From NCBI GenBank assembly GCA_963802215.1, contig CAWDHQ010000001.1, forward strand, positions 682,001 through 746,000: 64,000 nucleotides of DNA, written 5' to 3'. This stretch comes from SHZI01 sp963802215 (GTDB lineage Bacteria > Pseudomonadota > Gammaproteobacteria > Steroidobacterales > GCA-2729495). The notes beneath the pieces were generated by a model, which saw only the letters and a list, made by a program, of their open reading frames with translations, ran no database searches and was not told the origin of the DNA. Below are positions 1 to 9,820 of this stretch, piece after piece (positions within the stretch are counted from its first letter, which is position 1; every line of letters begins with the position of its first letter). The translations under genes were made by a program, and so were the position numbers.

Positions 1-681
1 GTGCGAGCCCGGCATACCAGTTCAGACGCGCCGGGCACGGCGGTGGACACGGTGCTGAACGTGGGCGGCGTGACCGACACCTTCACCAGCACCACGCTCC
101 AATACGCCATCGACGACGCGGTGACTACCGGCATGAATCAACCGGTGGAGATCGACATCCTGCAGAATGACGTCGGCCTACTGCCCACCGTGTTCGTGGG
201 TATCTGGATCGACCCGTTGCACGGTACCGCGTCAGTCAGCCCGGTACCCGCGTCCCCGTCCGTCATTCGGATTACCTACACGCCAAACCCGGGCTATTTC
301 GGCCCGGACTCCTTCGAATACTGGGTCGAGAGTGGCCTGGTCGTGGACTACGCAGTGGCGAATATCACCGTGACCAACCCGGACACCGACGGGGACGGCG
401 TGCTGAACACCGTGGACAACTGCAGCCTGCTGCCCAACCCGAGCCAGTGCGACTCCGACGGTGACGGCTACGGCAACCGCTGCGATGGCGATTTTACGGG
501 CAATGGGGCCACCAACGCCCAGGACACGGTGGTCTTCCGCCAGCAACTCGGAAAGCCGAGCGTCGGCCCGACATACGACCGTGCGGATCTCAACTGCAAC
601 GGCGCCGTGAATGCCCAGGACACCGCACTGTTCAGGCAGCTGCTCGGTAAGCCACCAGGGCCGTCGGGGTTGGTGCCGTAA
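1..681 (+). CDS. Exported Ig-like/TSP3/dockerin protein, 3' part (5' end outside window)
   Basis: C-terminal 226 residues of a larger protein; the frame is open to the first base, so the GTG at base 1 need not be the start. Residues about 35–125 look like a bacterial Ig/cadherin-like 'NDxG…HGT…YTPNPGYFGPDSF' repeat common in long surface proteins. A thrombospondin type 3 calcium repeat (DTDGDGVLNTVDNC, DSDGDGYGNRCDGD) follows. Two dockerin-like F-hand loops come next: GDFTGNGATNAQD and ADLNCNGAVNAQD, each followed by FRQ-x-LGKP. The protein ends PGPSGLVP, the same tail as the dockerin protein at 43286–45106. It is probably secreted, with the dockerin pair binding calcium and possibly a cohesin. 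The catalytic or adhesive role is unknown because the N-terminus is missing. Confidence 0.8.
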   Translation: MRARHTSSDAPGTAVDTVLNVGGVTDTFTSTTLQYAIDDAVTTGMNQPVEIDILQNDVGLLPTVFVGIWIDPLHGTASVSPVPASPSVIRITYTPNPGYFGPDSFEYWVESGLVVDYAVANITVTNPDTDGDGVLNTVDNCSLLPNPSQCDSDGDGYGNRCDGDFTGNGATNAQDTVVFRQQLGKPSVGPTYDRADLNCNGAVNAQDTALFRQLLGKPPGPSGLVP

Positions 682-703
682 TTACTGAAACCCTTGCCGT
701 GCT

Positions 704-792
704 TGGTGCCCAGGGCCGGACTTGAACCGGCACGCCCTGTTAGGGGCAACGGATTTTAAGTCCGCAGCGTCTACCAGTTTCGCCACCCGGGC
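704..792 (-). tRNA. tRNA-Leu (UAA)
   Basis: Reverse strand folds as a class II tRNA. The 7-bp acceptor stem pairs GCCCGGG with CCTGGGC and includes one G-U pair. The anticodon loop CTTAAAA gives anticodon UAA. A long variable arm (TTGCCCC…GGGC) and the T-loop GGTTCAAGTCC are present. The 3' CCA is encoded at 704–706. It is the last of three tRNAs in a row on this strand, matching leuZ in the enterobacterial glyW-cysT-leuZ order. Confidence 0.95.
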
Positions 793-822
793 CAGGCAGC
801 ATTGTAGGCGGATGAGCGGGAG

Positions 823-896
823 TGGAGGCTAGGGTCGGAATCGAACCGGCGTACACGGCTTTGCAGGCCGCTGCATGACCACTCTGCCACCTAGCC
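823..896 (-). tRNA. tRNA-Cys (GCA)
   Basis: Reverse strand gives a 74-nt tRNA beginning GGCTAGG with acceptor partner CCTAGCC. The anticodon loop CTGCAAA gives GCA. The T arm GGTTCGATTCC is intact and CCA is encoded. It is the middle member of the Gly–Cys–Leu tRNA set downstream of pgsA. Confidence 0.95.
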
Positions 897-950
897 GCTG
901 TAGTGGCCTCGCTGGGCGACGTCGCACGACGTCCGTTCGGAGGCAGAATC

Positions 951-1026
951 TGGAGCGGGAAAGCGGGCTCGAACCGCCGACCTGTACCTTGGCAAGGTAC
1001 CGCTCTACCAACTGAGCTATTCCCGC
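951..1026 (-). tRNA. tRNA-Gly (GCC)
   Basis: Reverse strand gives a 76-nt tRNA beginning GCGGGAATAGCTCAG. The anticodon loop TTGCCAA gives GCC, the T arm is GGTTCGAGCCC, and CCA is encoded. It lies 39 bp downstream of the pgsA stop and is probably co-transcribed with, or just behind, pgsA, as glyW is in enterobacteria. Confidence 0.95.
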
Positions 1027-1065
1027 TTACAAGAACTGCATATGCTACCGGGCGGCGCTGCCGTG

Positions 1066-1641
1066 TCAAGAAACGGACGCACCTTCCCGTCGATCCGGCC
1101 ACGCAGCACGGATGTAGCCGATCATGGACCAGATGGTGAGTCCGGCCGCCAGGATCAGGAAAACCACCCCGATTTCATACATGGGCAGCCCGAGAAGCGG
1201 CTGTTCGAAGAGCATGCAGCACAGCCCCGTCATCTGGGTGATCGTCTTCAGTTTCCCGTAGCCCGATACGACGACCCGGTGCCGGTTGCCGAGCTCGGCC
1301 ATCCATTCCCGCAGGGCGGAAACCGCGATCTCCCGCCCGATGATGATGGCCGCAAGGGCCGCGATGACGACCCGCGGGTCGGACTGGACCAGGAGGATCA
1401 GTGCCGTCGACACGATCATCTTGTCCGCCACCGGGTCGAGAAATGCCCCGAACTGGGACGTTTGCTGCAGGCGCCGCGCCACATAGCCGTCGAGCCAGTC
1501 CGTGATCGCGGCCAGTAGAAAGACTATGGCCGCCGCGGGCCGGGCCCAGGGCGATGCCCAGTAGAACACGATGGCCACGAGCGGTATGGCCGCTATTCGG
1601 AACCAGGTGAGCGAGGTCGCGATGTTGAACTGGGGATACAC
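1066..1641 (-). CDS. pgsA: CDP-diacylglycerol–glycerol-3-phosphate 3-phosphatidyltransferase
   Basis: Makes phosphatidylglycerol phosphate from CDP-diacylglycerol and glycerol-3-phosphate, the committed step to phosphatidylglycerol and cardiolipin, in the inner membrane. The CDP-alcohol phosphotransferase signature DG-x2-AR-x8-G-x3-D-x3-D is complete (DGYVARR…GAFLDPVAD, about residues 50–72). Several hydrophobic helices fit the family, and 191 aa is close to the usual length of about 182. The start is GTG at 1641. A -10-like TAGAAT lies 6 nt upstream and no Shine-Dalgarno is visible, so the mRNA may be leaderless. uvrC lies upstream and three tRNAs downstream, the classic gammaproteobacterial order. 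Confidence 0.95.
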   Translation of the reverse strand: MYPQFNIATSLTWFRIAAIPLVAIVFYWASPWARPAAAIVFLLAAITDWLDGYVARRLQQTSQFGAFLDPVADKMIVSTALILLVQSDPRVVIAALAAIIIGREIAVSALREWMAELGNRHRVVVSGYGKLKTITQMTGLCCMLFEQPLLGLPMYEIGVVFLILAAGLTIWSMIGYIRAAWPDRREGASVS

Positions 1642-1647
1642 GCCTGC

Positions 1648-1653
1648 ATTCTA
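1648..1653 (-). promoter_or_regulatory. -10-like hexamer of pgsA (leaderless candidate)
   Basis: On the reverse strand TAGAAT is followed by 6 nt (GCAGGC) and then the GTG start. The preceding GGGC matches the context before TAGAAT at 19622–19627. No -35 consensus is clear. Confidence 0.4.
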
Positions 1654-1696
1654 GCCCGTCCGGTCGCCGTGCGCGGCTTGCCGCGCGGACCGGATC

Positions 1697-3523
1697 TCAG
1701 GGTTGGGCACCGTGGAGGTGGTCATAGATCCGCTGCGCGAGCGCCCGGCTGATGCCATGCACCTTGGCCAGGTCCGCCACCCCTGCCTGACGGATGCCCT
1801 GCAGGCCACCGAACTGCCGAAGGAGCAAGCGCCGCCGCTGGGGCCCCAGGCCGTCGATAGATTCCAGTGTCGACGTCACCCTGGCCCTGGAGCGGCGCTG
1901 GCGATGCCCGGTAATGGCGAAACGGTGGGCCTCGTCCCGGATCTGCTGGACCAGCAACAGCGCCGGTGAGCCGGGCGGCAACGTGCGGGTCACGGCGTCG
2001 CCGGGAAACACCAGCTTCTCCTCTCCGGCACGCCGGTCCCTGCCCTTGGCGATCCCGACGAGTGGCAGATGGCCCAGCTGAAACTCCTCCAGGGCCTCCC
2101 GCGCCTTCTCCACCTGCCCGGGCCCGCCATCGATCAGGATCAGGTCCGGAATGGGGGATTCGCCCCGGCGGATCCGGGCAAAGCGGCGCTCTACGGCCTG
2201 GCGAATGGCCCCGTAGTCGTCGCCGGGCTCCACGTCCCGGATGTTGAAGCGGCGGTAGTCGGACTTGATCGGGCCATCCGGGCCGAACACCACGCAGGAC
2301 GCCACGGTCTCGCCGCCGCCGGTGTGACTGATGTCAAAGCACTCGATGCGGCCGGGAACGTCGTCCAGTCCCAGGGCTTCGACCAGGCTCTCCAGCTGTC
2401 CCCGCACCGAGGCCCCGCTGGCCAGGCGGCTGGCCAGACCCTGACGGGCATTCGTTGCCGCCATTTCGAGCCAGCGCCTGCGCGTGCCCCTGACCTGGTG
2501 CCGGATCAGCACGCGGCGCCCGGTCCTGCCGGCCAGCGCGGCCTCGAGCACCGGTCCATCCAGCGGGGGAACGGGCACGAGAATCTCCGCCGGCGGCTGC
2601 TCATGGAAGTAGTGTTGACTCAGGAACGCGGCAACGACCTCATGATCCTCGGTACCGGCGGCTATCCTCGGGAACCAGGTCCTGCTGCCGAGCACACGGC
2701 CACCCCGTATCAGGATGACAGCAATGCAGGCCTGCCCCTCCTCCTGGTGAACGCCAATCACATCCACCTCGTCGATGCCGGTACCGGCGATCACCTGCTC
2801 CGCCTGGATCCGGCGTATCAGCCCCACCTGGTCGCGGAGCACGGCTGCCCTCTCGAAGTCGAGTTCGGCGGAAGCCTTCTCCATCCGGCCGACGAGGCTC
2901 GCCAGCACGGTGGAGTTTCTTCCCTCGAGGAACAGCATTGCGTCCTCAACGTCGCGACGGTAGTCGGCAGGCTGAATGAGGCCAACACAGGGTGCCGAGC
3001 AGCGCTGGATCTGGTACTGGAGGCACGGACGGGTGCGGTTGGCAAAGAACGATTCGGAGCATTGGCGGACCCGGAAGAGCTTCTGCAGCTGGACAAGGCT
3101 CTCCCGGACTGCGCCCGCGCCCGGCCACGGGCCGAGAAAGCGGCCCGGCGCCTTCCGGGAGCCGCGGTGGAACTCGAAACGTGGAAACTCCTGCTGGGTC
3201 GACACGTAGATCCAGGGGTAACTCTTGTCATCGCGCAGGACCACGTTGAAGCGGGGGCGATGCTCCTTGATCAGGTTGTGTTCGAGCAGCAGGGCATCCT
3301 GCTCGGTCCCGGTGACGGTCACTTCGACGCGGGCCGTCTGGGCCATCAACGCCTGGGTCTTGGGGTGGTGGGCCTTGCTGCCAAAGTAGGTTGCCACCCT
3401 CTTCCGGAGGTCCCGCGCCTTGCCGACATAGAGCAGGTCGCCACCGGCGGCCATCATGCGGTAGACGCCGGGACGATGGGTCAGCGAAGCGAGGAAGGCC
3501 TTGCTGTCAAATGGCTCGTCCAT
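1697..3523 (-). CDS. uvrC: UvrABC system protein C (excinuclease subunit)
   Basis: Makes both incisions around DNA lesions in nucleotide excision repair after loading by UvrA/UvrB. The N-terminal GIY-YIG nuclease is visible (GVYRMMAAGGDLLYVGKA, then RKR). A UvrB-binding (UVR) segment lies near residue 200, the C-terminal endonuclease half holds ECFDISHTGG and LILIDGGPGQ, and tandem helix-hairpin-helix motifs end the protein (SIDGLGPQRRR, VHGISRALAQRI). From the ATG at 3523 it has 608 aa, against about 610 in E. coli. An alternative ATG at 3544 would add seven residues inside the upstream gene. The 5' end overlaps the DAHP synthase 3' end by 17 bp, implying translational coupling. Confidence 0.96.
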   Translation of the reverse strand: MDEPFDSKAFLASLTHRPGVYRMMAAGGDLLYVGKARDLRKRVATYFGSKAHHPKTQALMAQTARVEVTVTGTEQDALLLEHNLIKEHRPRFNVVLRDDKSYPWIYVSTQQEFPRFEFHRGSRKAPGRFLGPWPGAGAVRESLVQLQKLFRVRQCSESFFANRTRPCLQYQIQRCSAPCVGLIQPADYRRDVEDAMLFLEGRNSTVLASLVGRMEKASAELDFERAAVLRDQVGLIRRIQAEQVIAGTGIDEVDVIGVHQEEGQACIAVILIRGGRVLGSRTWFPRIAAGTEDHEVVAAFLSQHYFHEQPPAEILVPVPPLDGPVLEAALAGRTGRRVLIRHQVRGTRRRWLEMAATNARQGLASRLASGASVRGQLESLVEALGLDDVPGRIECFDISHTGGGETVASCVVFGPDGPIKSDYRRFNIRDVEPGDDYGAIRQAVERRFARIRRGESPIPDLILIDGGPGQVEKAREALEEFQLGHLPLVGIAKGRDRRAGEEKLVFPGDAVTRTLPPGSPALLLVQQIRDEAHRFAITGHRQRRSRARVTSTLESIDGLGPQRRRLLLRQFGGLQGIRQAGVADLAKVHGISRALAQRIYDHLHGAQP

Positions 3524-4862
3524 GACCAGCGATTCGCATGGCAACTTCCATGGCCTGCTCGTAATTCAGGCGCGGATCGACCTGGGTACGATAGTCGCGC
3601 TGCAGGTCCGAGTCGGTCAGGCCCCGGGCCCCGCCGGTGCATTCCGTGACGTGATCGCCGGTCAGCTCCAGGTGCACGCCACCCAGGTGCGAGCCGGCGG
3701 CGCCGTGCACCTCGAACGCGGCGTCCAGCTCACCAAGGATGTTTTCGACCCTCCGCGTCTTCAGTCCGGAGGTGGACGTTTCGGTATTGCCGTGCATGGG
3801 ATCGCAGACCCAGACGACGCGGGCGCCTGCCTCGTTCACGGTATCGATGAGCCCCGGCAACACCTGCCGGATCCGCCCGGCTCCGAGCCGGTGAATCAGC
3901 GTGAGCCGGCCGGGCTCATTGTCGGGATTCAGCGCCGCAACCAGCCCACGCAGGAACGCGGGTGTGGTGTCCGGACCGATCTTCACACCGACCGGATTCC
4001 GGATGCCGCGAAAGAACTCCACGTGCGCCCCATCCAGCTGGCTTGTTCGCACGCCGATCCAGGGAAAGTGAGTCGTGAGGTCGTACCAGGCCTGCCGGCG
4101 CTCGAGGAAGCGTGTCTGCGCCTGCTCGTAGGGCAGGTGCAGTCCCTCGTGGGATGCGAAGAAGTCCACCCGCCTTGCCTGGTCAATCGACTTGCCCGTC
4201 AGGCTTTCGAAGAAGTCGAGGCCGTCCGCGACGGTCTGGACCGTGCGACGGTATTGGTCCGCCATGGGCGAATGGCTGACCCAATCCAGGTCCCAGTTCT
4301 CCGGGTGATGGAGATCGGCAAAGCCTCCGTCAATCAGCGAGCGGATGAAGTTCAGCGTGAGACCCGAACGCTCATAGGCCCTCAGCATGAGCTCGGGATC
4401 GGGTTCACGGTCCTGCGCCGTGAAGGCATTGCGGTTGATGATGTCCCCGCGGAAGCTCGGCAGTGTCTGGTCGATGCGGGTTTCCGTGTCGGCCGACCTG
4501 GGCTTGGCGTACTGCCCTGCCATGCGGCCTACCCGCACCACCGGTCGCTTGAGTCCGGAGATGATCACCACGCTCATCTGCAGCAGGATCTTGAGCTTGG
4601 TGACGATCACGTCTGACCGACAGTCATCAAAGGTCTCTGCGCAGTCACCTCCCTGCAGGATGAACGCCTTGCCCTCCCCTGCCCGGGCCAGCTGCTCGCG
4701 CAGGGAATCCACTTCCCAGGACGTAACGAGCGGCGGGAGGCGCGCAAGGGCCGCCATTACCGCCTCTGCGCGCCGGGTGTCGCGGTAGGCCGGGATCTGG
4801 CCGGCGACGCGGGCCAGCCAGCTGGCCGGGTGCCAGCTGGTGTGAGGGTTGGGATCAGTCAT
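3507..4862 (-). CDS. 3-deoxy-7-phosphoheptulonate synthase, class II
   Basis: Condenses phosphoenolpyruvate and erythrose-4-phosphate, the first step of the shikimate pathway. It belongs to the plant-like class II family, not the AroFGH class I. The family blocks are all present: FILQGGDCAETF, VGRMAGQYAKPRS, WIGVRTSQLDGAHVEFFRG, NPVGVKIGPD, VCDPMHGNT and GGVHLELTGDHVTEC. The length of 451 aa is typical. A CATAGT hexamer lies 8 nt before the ATG with no Shine-Dalgarno. The distal neighbour uvrC overlaps its end. No regulatory leader peptide is visible. Confidence 0.95.
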   Translation of the reverse strand: MTDPNPHTSWHPASWLARVAGQIPAYRDTRRAEAVMAALARLPPLVTSWEVDSLREQLARAGEGKAFILQGGDCAETFDDCRSDVIVTKLKILLQMSVVIISGLKRPVVRVGRMAGQYAKPRSADTETRIDQTLPSFRGDIINRNAFTAQDREPDPELMLRAYERSGLTLNFIRSLIDGGFADLHHPENWDLDWVSHSPMADQYRRTVQTVADGLDFFESLTGKSIDQARRVDFFASHEGLHLPYEQAQTRFLERRQAWYDLTTHFPWIGVRTSQLDGAHVEFFRGIRNPVGVKIGPDTTPAFLRGLVAALNPDNEPGRLTLIHRLGAGRIRQVLPGLIDTVNEAGARVVWVCDPMHGNTETSTSGLKTRRVENILGELDAAFEVHGAAGSHLGGVHLELTGDHVTECTGGARGLTDSDLQRDYRTQVDPRLNYEQAMEVAMRIAGHGRAI

Positions 4863-4870
4863 GCGGCCGG

Positions 4871-4876
4871 ACTATG
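4871..4876 (-). promoter_or_regulatory. Weak -10-like hexamer of the DAHP synthase gene
   Basis: CATAGT on the reverse strand, 8 nt before the ATG. The first base deviates from TANNNT, so it is a weaker member of the leaderless set. Confidence 0.25.
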
Positions 4877-4898
4877 CCACAAAGGTTCCGGCAGGCAA

Positions 4899-5705
4899 TC
4901 ACGCTTGTGCCTTGGCCTCTTCCCACAGCCGGTCCAGTTCCTCGGCATCCAGGTCTTGCCACTCCAGTCCTCGGGCACGCACCGTGTCCTCCACGCGCCT
5001 GAAACGCGCTTCGAACTTGCGGCAGGCCTGCCTCAAGGCCTCCTCCGGATCGACCCTGCAATGGCGCGCGAGGCTCGCGCATGCCAGCAGGAGATCGCCA
5101 ACCTCTTCCTGTATCTGTCGGGGTTCCCCCTTCGACCGGGCCGCCGCCAACTCTTCGAGCTCCTCCCGGACCTTGCCGGCAACACCCGTTGCGTCCGGCC
5201 AGTCGAAGCCCACGCGGGCGGCCCGCCTGCCCAGTTTCTCGGCCCGCGCGAGGGCCGGAAGTGCCTGGCCAACGCCGTCAATGACGGATGTTTCACGCCC
5301 ACCGGCCGCGCGCTCCGCAGCCTTCAGTGCCTCCCAGGAGTCGCGCTGATGCTCCGCCGATTCCACCTGCCCGGCGCCAAAGACGTGCGGGTGCCGGCGA
5401 ATCATCTTCTCGCTGATCGCCTCGACGACGTCGCCAAAGTCGAAGGCGCGCAACTCGCTCGCCATCTGGGCGTGGAAGACCACCTGGAACAGAAGGTCAC
5501 CCAGCTCGTCGCGCAGTTCCGGCAGGGCGTCCCTGTCGATGGCGTCCGCGACCTCGTAGGCCTCCTCGATCGTGTAGGGTGCAATGGAACCGAAGTCCTG
5601 CTCCAGGTCCCACGGGCATCCCCGCACGGGATCGCGCAGTGCCGCCATGATCTCGAGCAACGTCCGGATATCCCGCCTACTGTTCTGCTGCATGGATGAT
5701 TTCAC
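4899..5705 (-). CDS. mazG: Nucleoside triphosphate pyrophosphohydrolase MazG
   Basis: Hydrolyses (d)NTPs to NMP and PPi, a house-cleaning and stringent-response modulator. Two MazG all-alpha NTP-PPase modules are present. The N-terminal one carries EEAYEVADAI…ELRDELGDLLFQ and the C-terminal one REELEELAAA…IQEEVGDLL, each with the ExxE…ExxD magnesium-binding set. The length of 268 aa is near the 263 of E. coli MazG. It overlaps the upstream Nudix gene by 29 bp; the ATG at 5693 is an alternative start with less overlap. Pairing two nucleotide-sanitising hydrolases in one unit is functionally coherent. Confidence 0.95.
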   Translation of the reverse strand: MKSSMQQNSRRDIRTLLEIMAALRDPVRGCPWDLEQDFGSIAPYTIEEAYEVADAIDRDALPELRDELGDLLFQVVFHAQMASELRAFDFGDVVEAISEKMIRRHPHVFGAGQVESAEHQRDSWEALKAAERAAGGRETSVIDGVGQALPALARAEKLGRRAARVGFDWPDATGVAGKVREELEELAAARSKGEPRQIQEEVGDLLLACASLARHCRVDPEEALRQACRKFEARFRRVEDTVRARGLEWQDLDAEELDRLWEEAKAQA

Positions 5706-6291
5706 GAAGGGAATGAAGGATCTGCGCCGTTGCGCCCCAGATCAGATTCGATCCGAACTGGCAGGTGTAGACCGGCAGGTTGACGCCCCGCACCGTTCGT
5801 TCGCCAGTGACGAAATGGACGGGATTCAGCACGTAATCCAGCGGGACTCCAAAGATCTCGGCCACCTCGGTCGGGTCCGGCCGCAACGTGAACCCCGGGC
5901 GCAGGATCGCAACCACAGGACTGACTGCGAAGCCCGTGACAACGGGGTACGGAGGGAGATAGCCGACGACCTCAACAAACTCCCGCTCGATGCCCACTTC
6001 CTCGCGAGCCTCGCGAAGCGCTGCTGCAAGTGGCCCGTCGTCGTGAGCCTCAAGCCGGCCACCGGGAAAGCTGATCTGGCCCGGGTGGTCGCGCAGCTGG
6101 TCGGTGCGCCGGGTCAGCAGGACTTCCCAGCCCGACTCCCGGGCCACGAGGCCGACGAGAACGGCAGCAGGAATCAACGGCGCTCGGAATAGCTGCGCCG
6201 CCACGGCGTCCGGGAGCCGGGCCAGCGCCTCCCGCGGCAGATCCACGGGGGGCCTGGACTCCCTGAGACTGAGAACAAGCCGGTCGATCAC
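5677..6291 (-). CDS. nudL: Nudix hydrolase, probable coenzyme A pyrophosphatase
   Basis: A 204-aa protein with the CoA-pyrophosphatase (UPF0035) signature LLTRR-x-DQLRDHPGQISFPGG immediately before the Nudix box GGRLE…REAREEVGI. This subfamily cleaves CoA to 4'-phosphopantetheine and 3',5'-ADP; specificity here is inferred from the signature. The start is GTG at 6291. The gene sits 19 bp after fumC in the opposite reading order, so fumC is the upstream neighbour on this strand, and it overlaps mazG. Confidence 0.85.
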   Translation of the reverse strand: MIDRLVLSLRESRPPVDLPREALARLPDAVAAQLFRAPLIPAAVLVGLVARESGWEVLLTRRTDQLRDHPGQISFPGGRLEAHDDGPLAAALREAREEVGIEREFVEVVGYLPPYPVVTGFAVSPVVAILRPGFTLRPDPTEVAEIFGVPLDYVLNPVHFVTGERTVRGVNLPVYTCQFGSNLIWGATAQILHSLREIIHAAEQ

Positions 6292-6310
6292 CAGGCAGGT
6301 CGGGGCAGGT

Positions 6311-7702
<1,392 letters not shown>

Positions 7703-7816
7703 TTCGCTCCTGATTGGTGCCGGGGGCCGCTCGAGGTGCTGGTTTAGCCCACGACGGCCATCCTTGTTGGTGTATGATTTCGGGGCTGAATTATAGGGTT
7801 TTTCCTCGCAACGGAT

Positions 7817-9199
7817 ATGGACCGGGAACCGCTTACCGCAATTTCTCCGCTCGACGGGCGGTACGCCGCGAAGACGGATTCACTCCGGAACATCTTCAGC
7901 GAGTACGGACTGGTGCGTTTCCGGGTTCTCGCAGAGGTTCGCTGGGTCCAGTTCCTGGCCCAGGAGCCCGGCGTGGACGGGCTGGGGCCGCTGTCCCCGG
8001 TCGTCAACGATGTCCTGAGCGCCCTCGCGGAGCGCTTCGGTCCGGACGACGCGCGGCAGGTCAAGGAGATCGAGCGACGGACCAATCACGACGTCAAGGC
8101 CGTCGAGTACCTTATAGCGGAGCGCCTCGCCCACGGCGCCGACCTCAGCCGGATCAGGCCCTTCCTGCACTTCGCCTGCACATCCGAGGACATCAACAAT
8201 ATTGCCTACGCCCTGATGCTCCGGCACGGGCGGGACGACCTGCTGCTTCCGCAGCTCCGCCAGGTTGTGGCCGTGCTCGATGCGATGGCCCGCAGCCTGG
8301 CCGAAGTTCCCATGCTGGCACGGACTCATGGCCAGCCTGCCAGCCCCACAACCATGGGCAAGGAGCTGGCCAACAGCGCCTGGCGCCTGAAGCGGCAGCT
8401 GCAGCAGCTTCGTGCAGTCGAGCCGCTCGCCAAGATGAATGGCGCCGTTGGCAATTTCAATGCGCATTGCATCGCCTATCCCGGCGTCGACTGGCCGGGG
8501 GTGTCGCAGAGGTTCATCGAGTCACTGGGGCTGGTCTGGAATCCCTACACGACCCAGATCGAGCCTCACGACTGGATCGCCGAGTACTGCCACTGCCTCT
8601 TCCGTTGCAACGTGATCCTGCTGGACCTCGCCCGCGACCTGTGGGGCTATATCTCGATCGGCTACTTCCGGCAGCGGAAGGTCGACACGGAGGTTGGTTC
8701 CTCGACGATGCCGCACAAGGTAAATCCGATCGACTTCGAGAATGCCGAGGGCAACCTCGGCATCGCCAACGCACTCCTGGCGCACTTCGCCGAAAAGCTT
8801 CCGGTTTCCCGCTGGCAAAGGGACCTCAGCGACTCTACGGTCCTGCGCAACCTGGGCGTTGCGATCGGTCACAGCACGCTTTCCGTACAGTCATTGCTCA
8901 CGGGCCTGCGCAAGCTCGAGGCCGATGCGCCGCGCATGCGCATAGAGCTGCAGCAGTCCTGGGAAGTGCTCGGCGAAGCCGTCCAGACCGTCATGCGCCG
9001 CCATGGGCATGCCGATGCCTACGAACGCCTGAAGGAACTCACGCGCGGCTCGGTAATCAGCCGGGAATCGCTTGCGGCATTCCTGCGGGACGTTGATCTG
9101 CCCGCCGCGGACCGGGATCGCCTGCTCGATCTGACCCCGGAGGCGTACATTGGCGATGCCGCCCGCCTGGCCCGCCTCGCAGCCGATTCCGAGCCCTGA
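7817..9199 (+). CDS. purB: Adenylosuccinate lyase
   Basis: Catalyses two fumarate-releasing steps in purine synthesis: SAICAR to AICAR, and adenylosuccinate to AMP. The gammaproteobacterial long form (460 aa) begins LTAISPLDGRYA. Key blocks are TNHDVKAVEY, CTSEDINN, ARTHGQPASPTT and the signature SSTMPHKVNPIDFENAEGN. The gene leads a rightward run of purB, a DUF protein, nudJ and mnmA, resembling the enterobacterial nudJ-mnmA-hflD-purB neighbourhood without hflD. A TTATAG element about 20 nt upstream may be the -10. Confidence 0.97.
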   Translation: MDREPLTAISPLDGRYAAKTDSLRNIFSEYGLVRFRVLAEVRWVQFLAQEPGVDGLGPLSPVVNDVLSALAERFGPDDARQVKEIERRTNHDVKAVEYLIAERLAHGADLSRIRPFLHFACTSEDINNIAYALMLRHGRDDLLLPQLRQVVAVLDAMARSLAEVPMLARTHGQPASPTTMGKELANSAWRLKRQLQQLRAVEPLAKMNGAVGNFNAHCIAYPGVDWPGVSQRFIESLGLVWNPYTTQIEPHDWIAEYCHCLFRCNVILLDLARDLWGYISIGYFRQRKVDTEVGSSTMPHKVNPIDFENAEGNLGIANALLAHFAEKLPVSRWQRDLSDSTVLRNLGVAIGHSTLSVQSLLTGLRKLEADAPRMRIELQQSWEVLGEAVQTVMRRHGHADAYERLKELTRGSVISRESLAAFLRDVDLPAADRDRLLDLTPEAYIGDAARLARLAADSEP

Positions 9200-9269
9200 C
9201 AATGCTCCCGTCCGACGCCGGGGCCGCCAAACGTGATCCAGTTGGCACATCAGGGGCAGGCCGCCTTCG

Positions 9270-9275
9270 TACAAT
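9270..9275 (+). promoter_or_regulatory. -10-like hexamer of the gene at 9281
   Basis: TACAAT is followed by 5 nt and an in-frame GTG at 9281. This supports that GTG over the upstream ATG (9233) as the start. Confidence 0.35.
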
Positions 9276-9280
9276 CAGGC

Positions 9281-9805
9281 GTGGCCAGCGGCAACACCCC
9301 AGGCGAAATGCAGTCAGAGCGGACCCAGGGCCGCCGCTGGGTCCTTGCGACCATGGAGGACACCCTCGCGGCGGCCATCGAAATCGCAGGCGTCGCGAGG
9401 CGCGGCCTTGCGATCCTTACTCCCGACCTGGAGCCGGGGGTTTATGACCACGAGCAGTTCCTCGAGATCGTCAAGCGCCTGGTCCTGGCAAAGCGCTTCG
9501 CCCGGGTCCGTGTGCTCATTTCGGATCCGCAGCGGACCATCCGCCTTGGTAACCGGTTGGTGGGCCTCGGCCGCCGCCTGAACACTTATGTTGAATTCCG
9601 CAATGTGCACGACGACTATCGTGAGCATCGCGAGGCGTTCCTTCTGGCCGATGACGTCGCACTCCTCTACCGCATCAACCACGCCCGGTGGGAAGGCATC
9701 GCCGACACCTACGAGCCTGCCGTCGCCCGCCGTTACCTGGCATTGTTCGAGGAGATCTGGGCGGCGTCCGAGACCTCCCGGGAGCTTCGCCAGCTGCGGG
9801 TATAG
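9281..9805 (+). CDS. Conserved protein of unknown function, possible phospholipase-D-like fold
   Basis: A 174-aa soluble protein with no signal peptide. It has an alternating hydrophobic strand/helix pattern with conserved-looking blocks: RRGLAILTPDLEPGVYD, VRVLISDPQRTIRLGNRLV and YVEFRNVHDDYREHREAFLLAD. I suspect relation to a PLD-like domain without the HKD motif, but this is a weak impression. Candidate starts are ATG 9233, GTG 9281 and ATG 9308. I chose GTG 9281 because TACAAT lies just upstream. It sits between purB and nudJ, so a nucleotide or tRNA-related role would fit but is not shown. Confidence 0.6.
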   Translation: MASGNTPGEMQSERTQGRRWVLATMEDTLAAAIEIAGVARRGLAILTPDLEPGVYDHEQFLEIVKRLVLAKRFARVRVLISDPQRTIRLGNRLVGLGRRLNTYVEFRNVHDDYREHREAFLLADDVALLYRINHARWEGIADTYEPAVARRYLALFEEIWAASETSRELRQLRV

Positions 9806-9820
9806 CCTGGCGTCCGCCGG

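Noticed and set aside
2069..3649. 526-aa open frame on the plus strand
   Set aside because: It is wholly antisense to uvrC, which has full family motifs; the frame is open because of GC-rich codon bias and its product has no recognisable domain.
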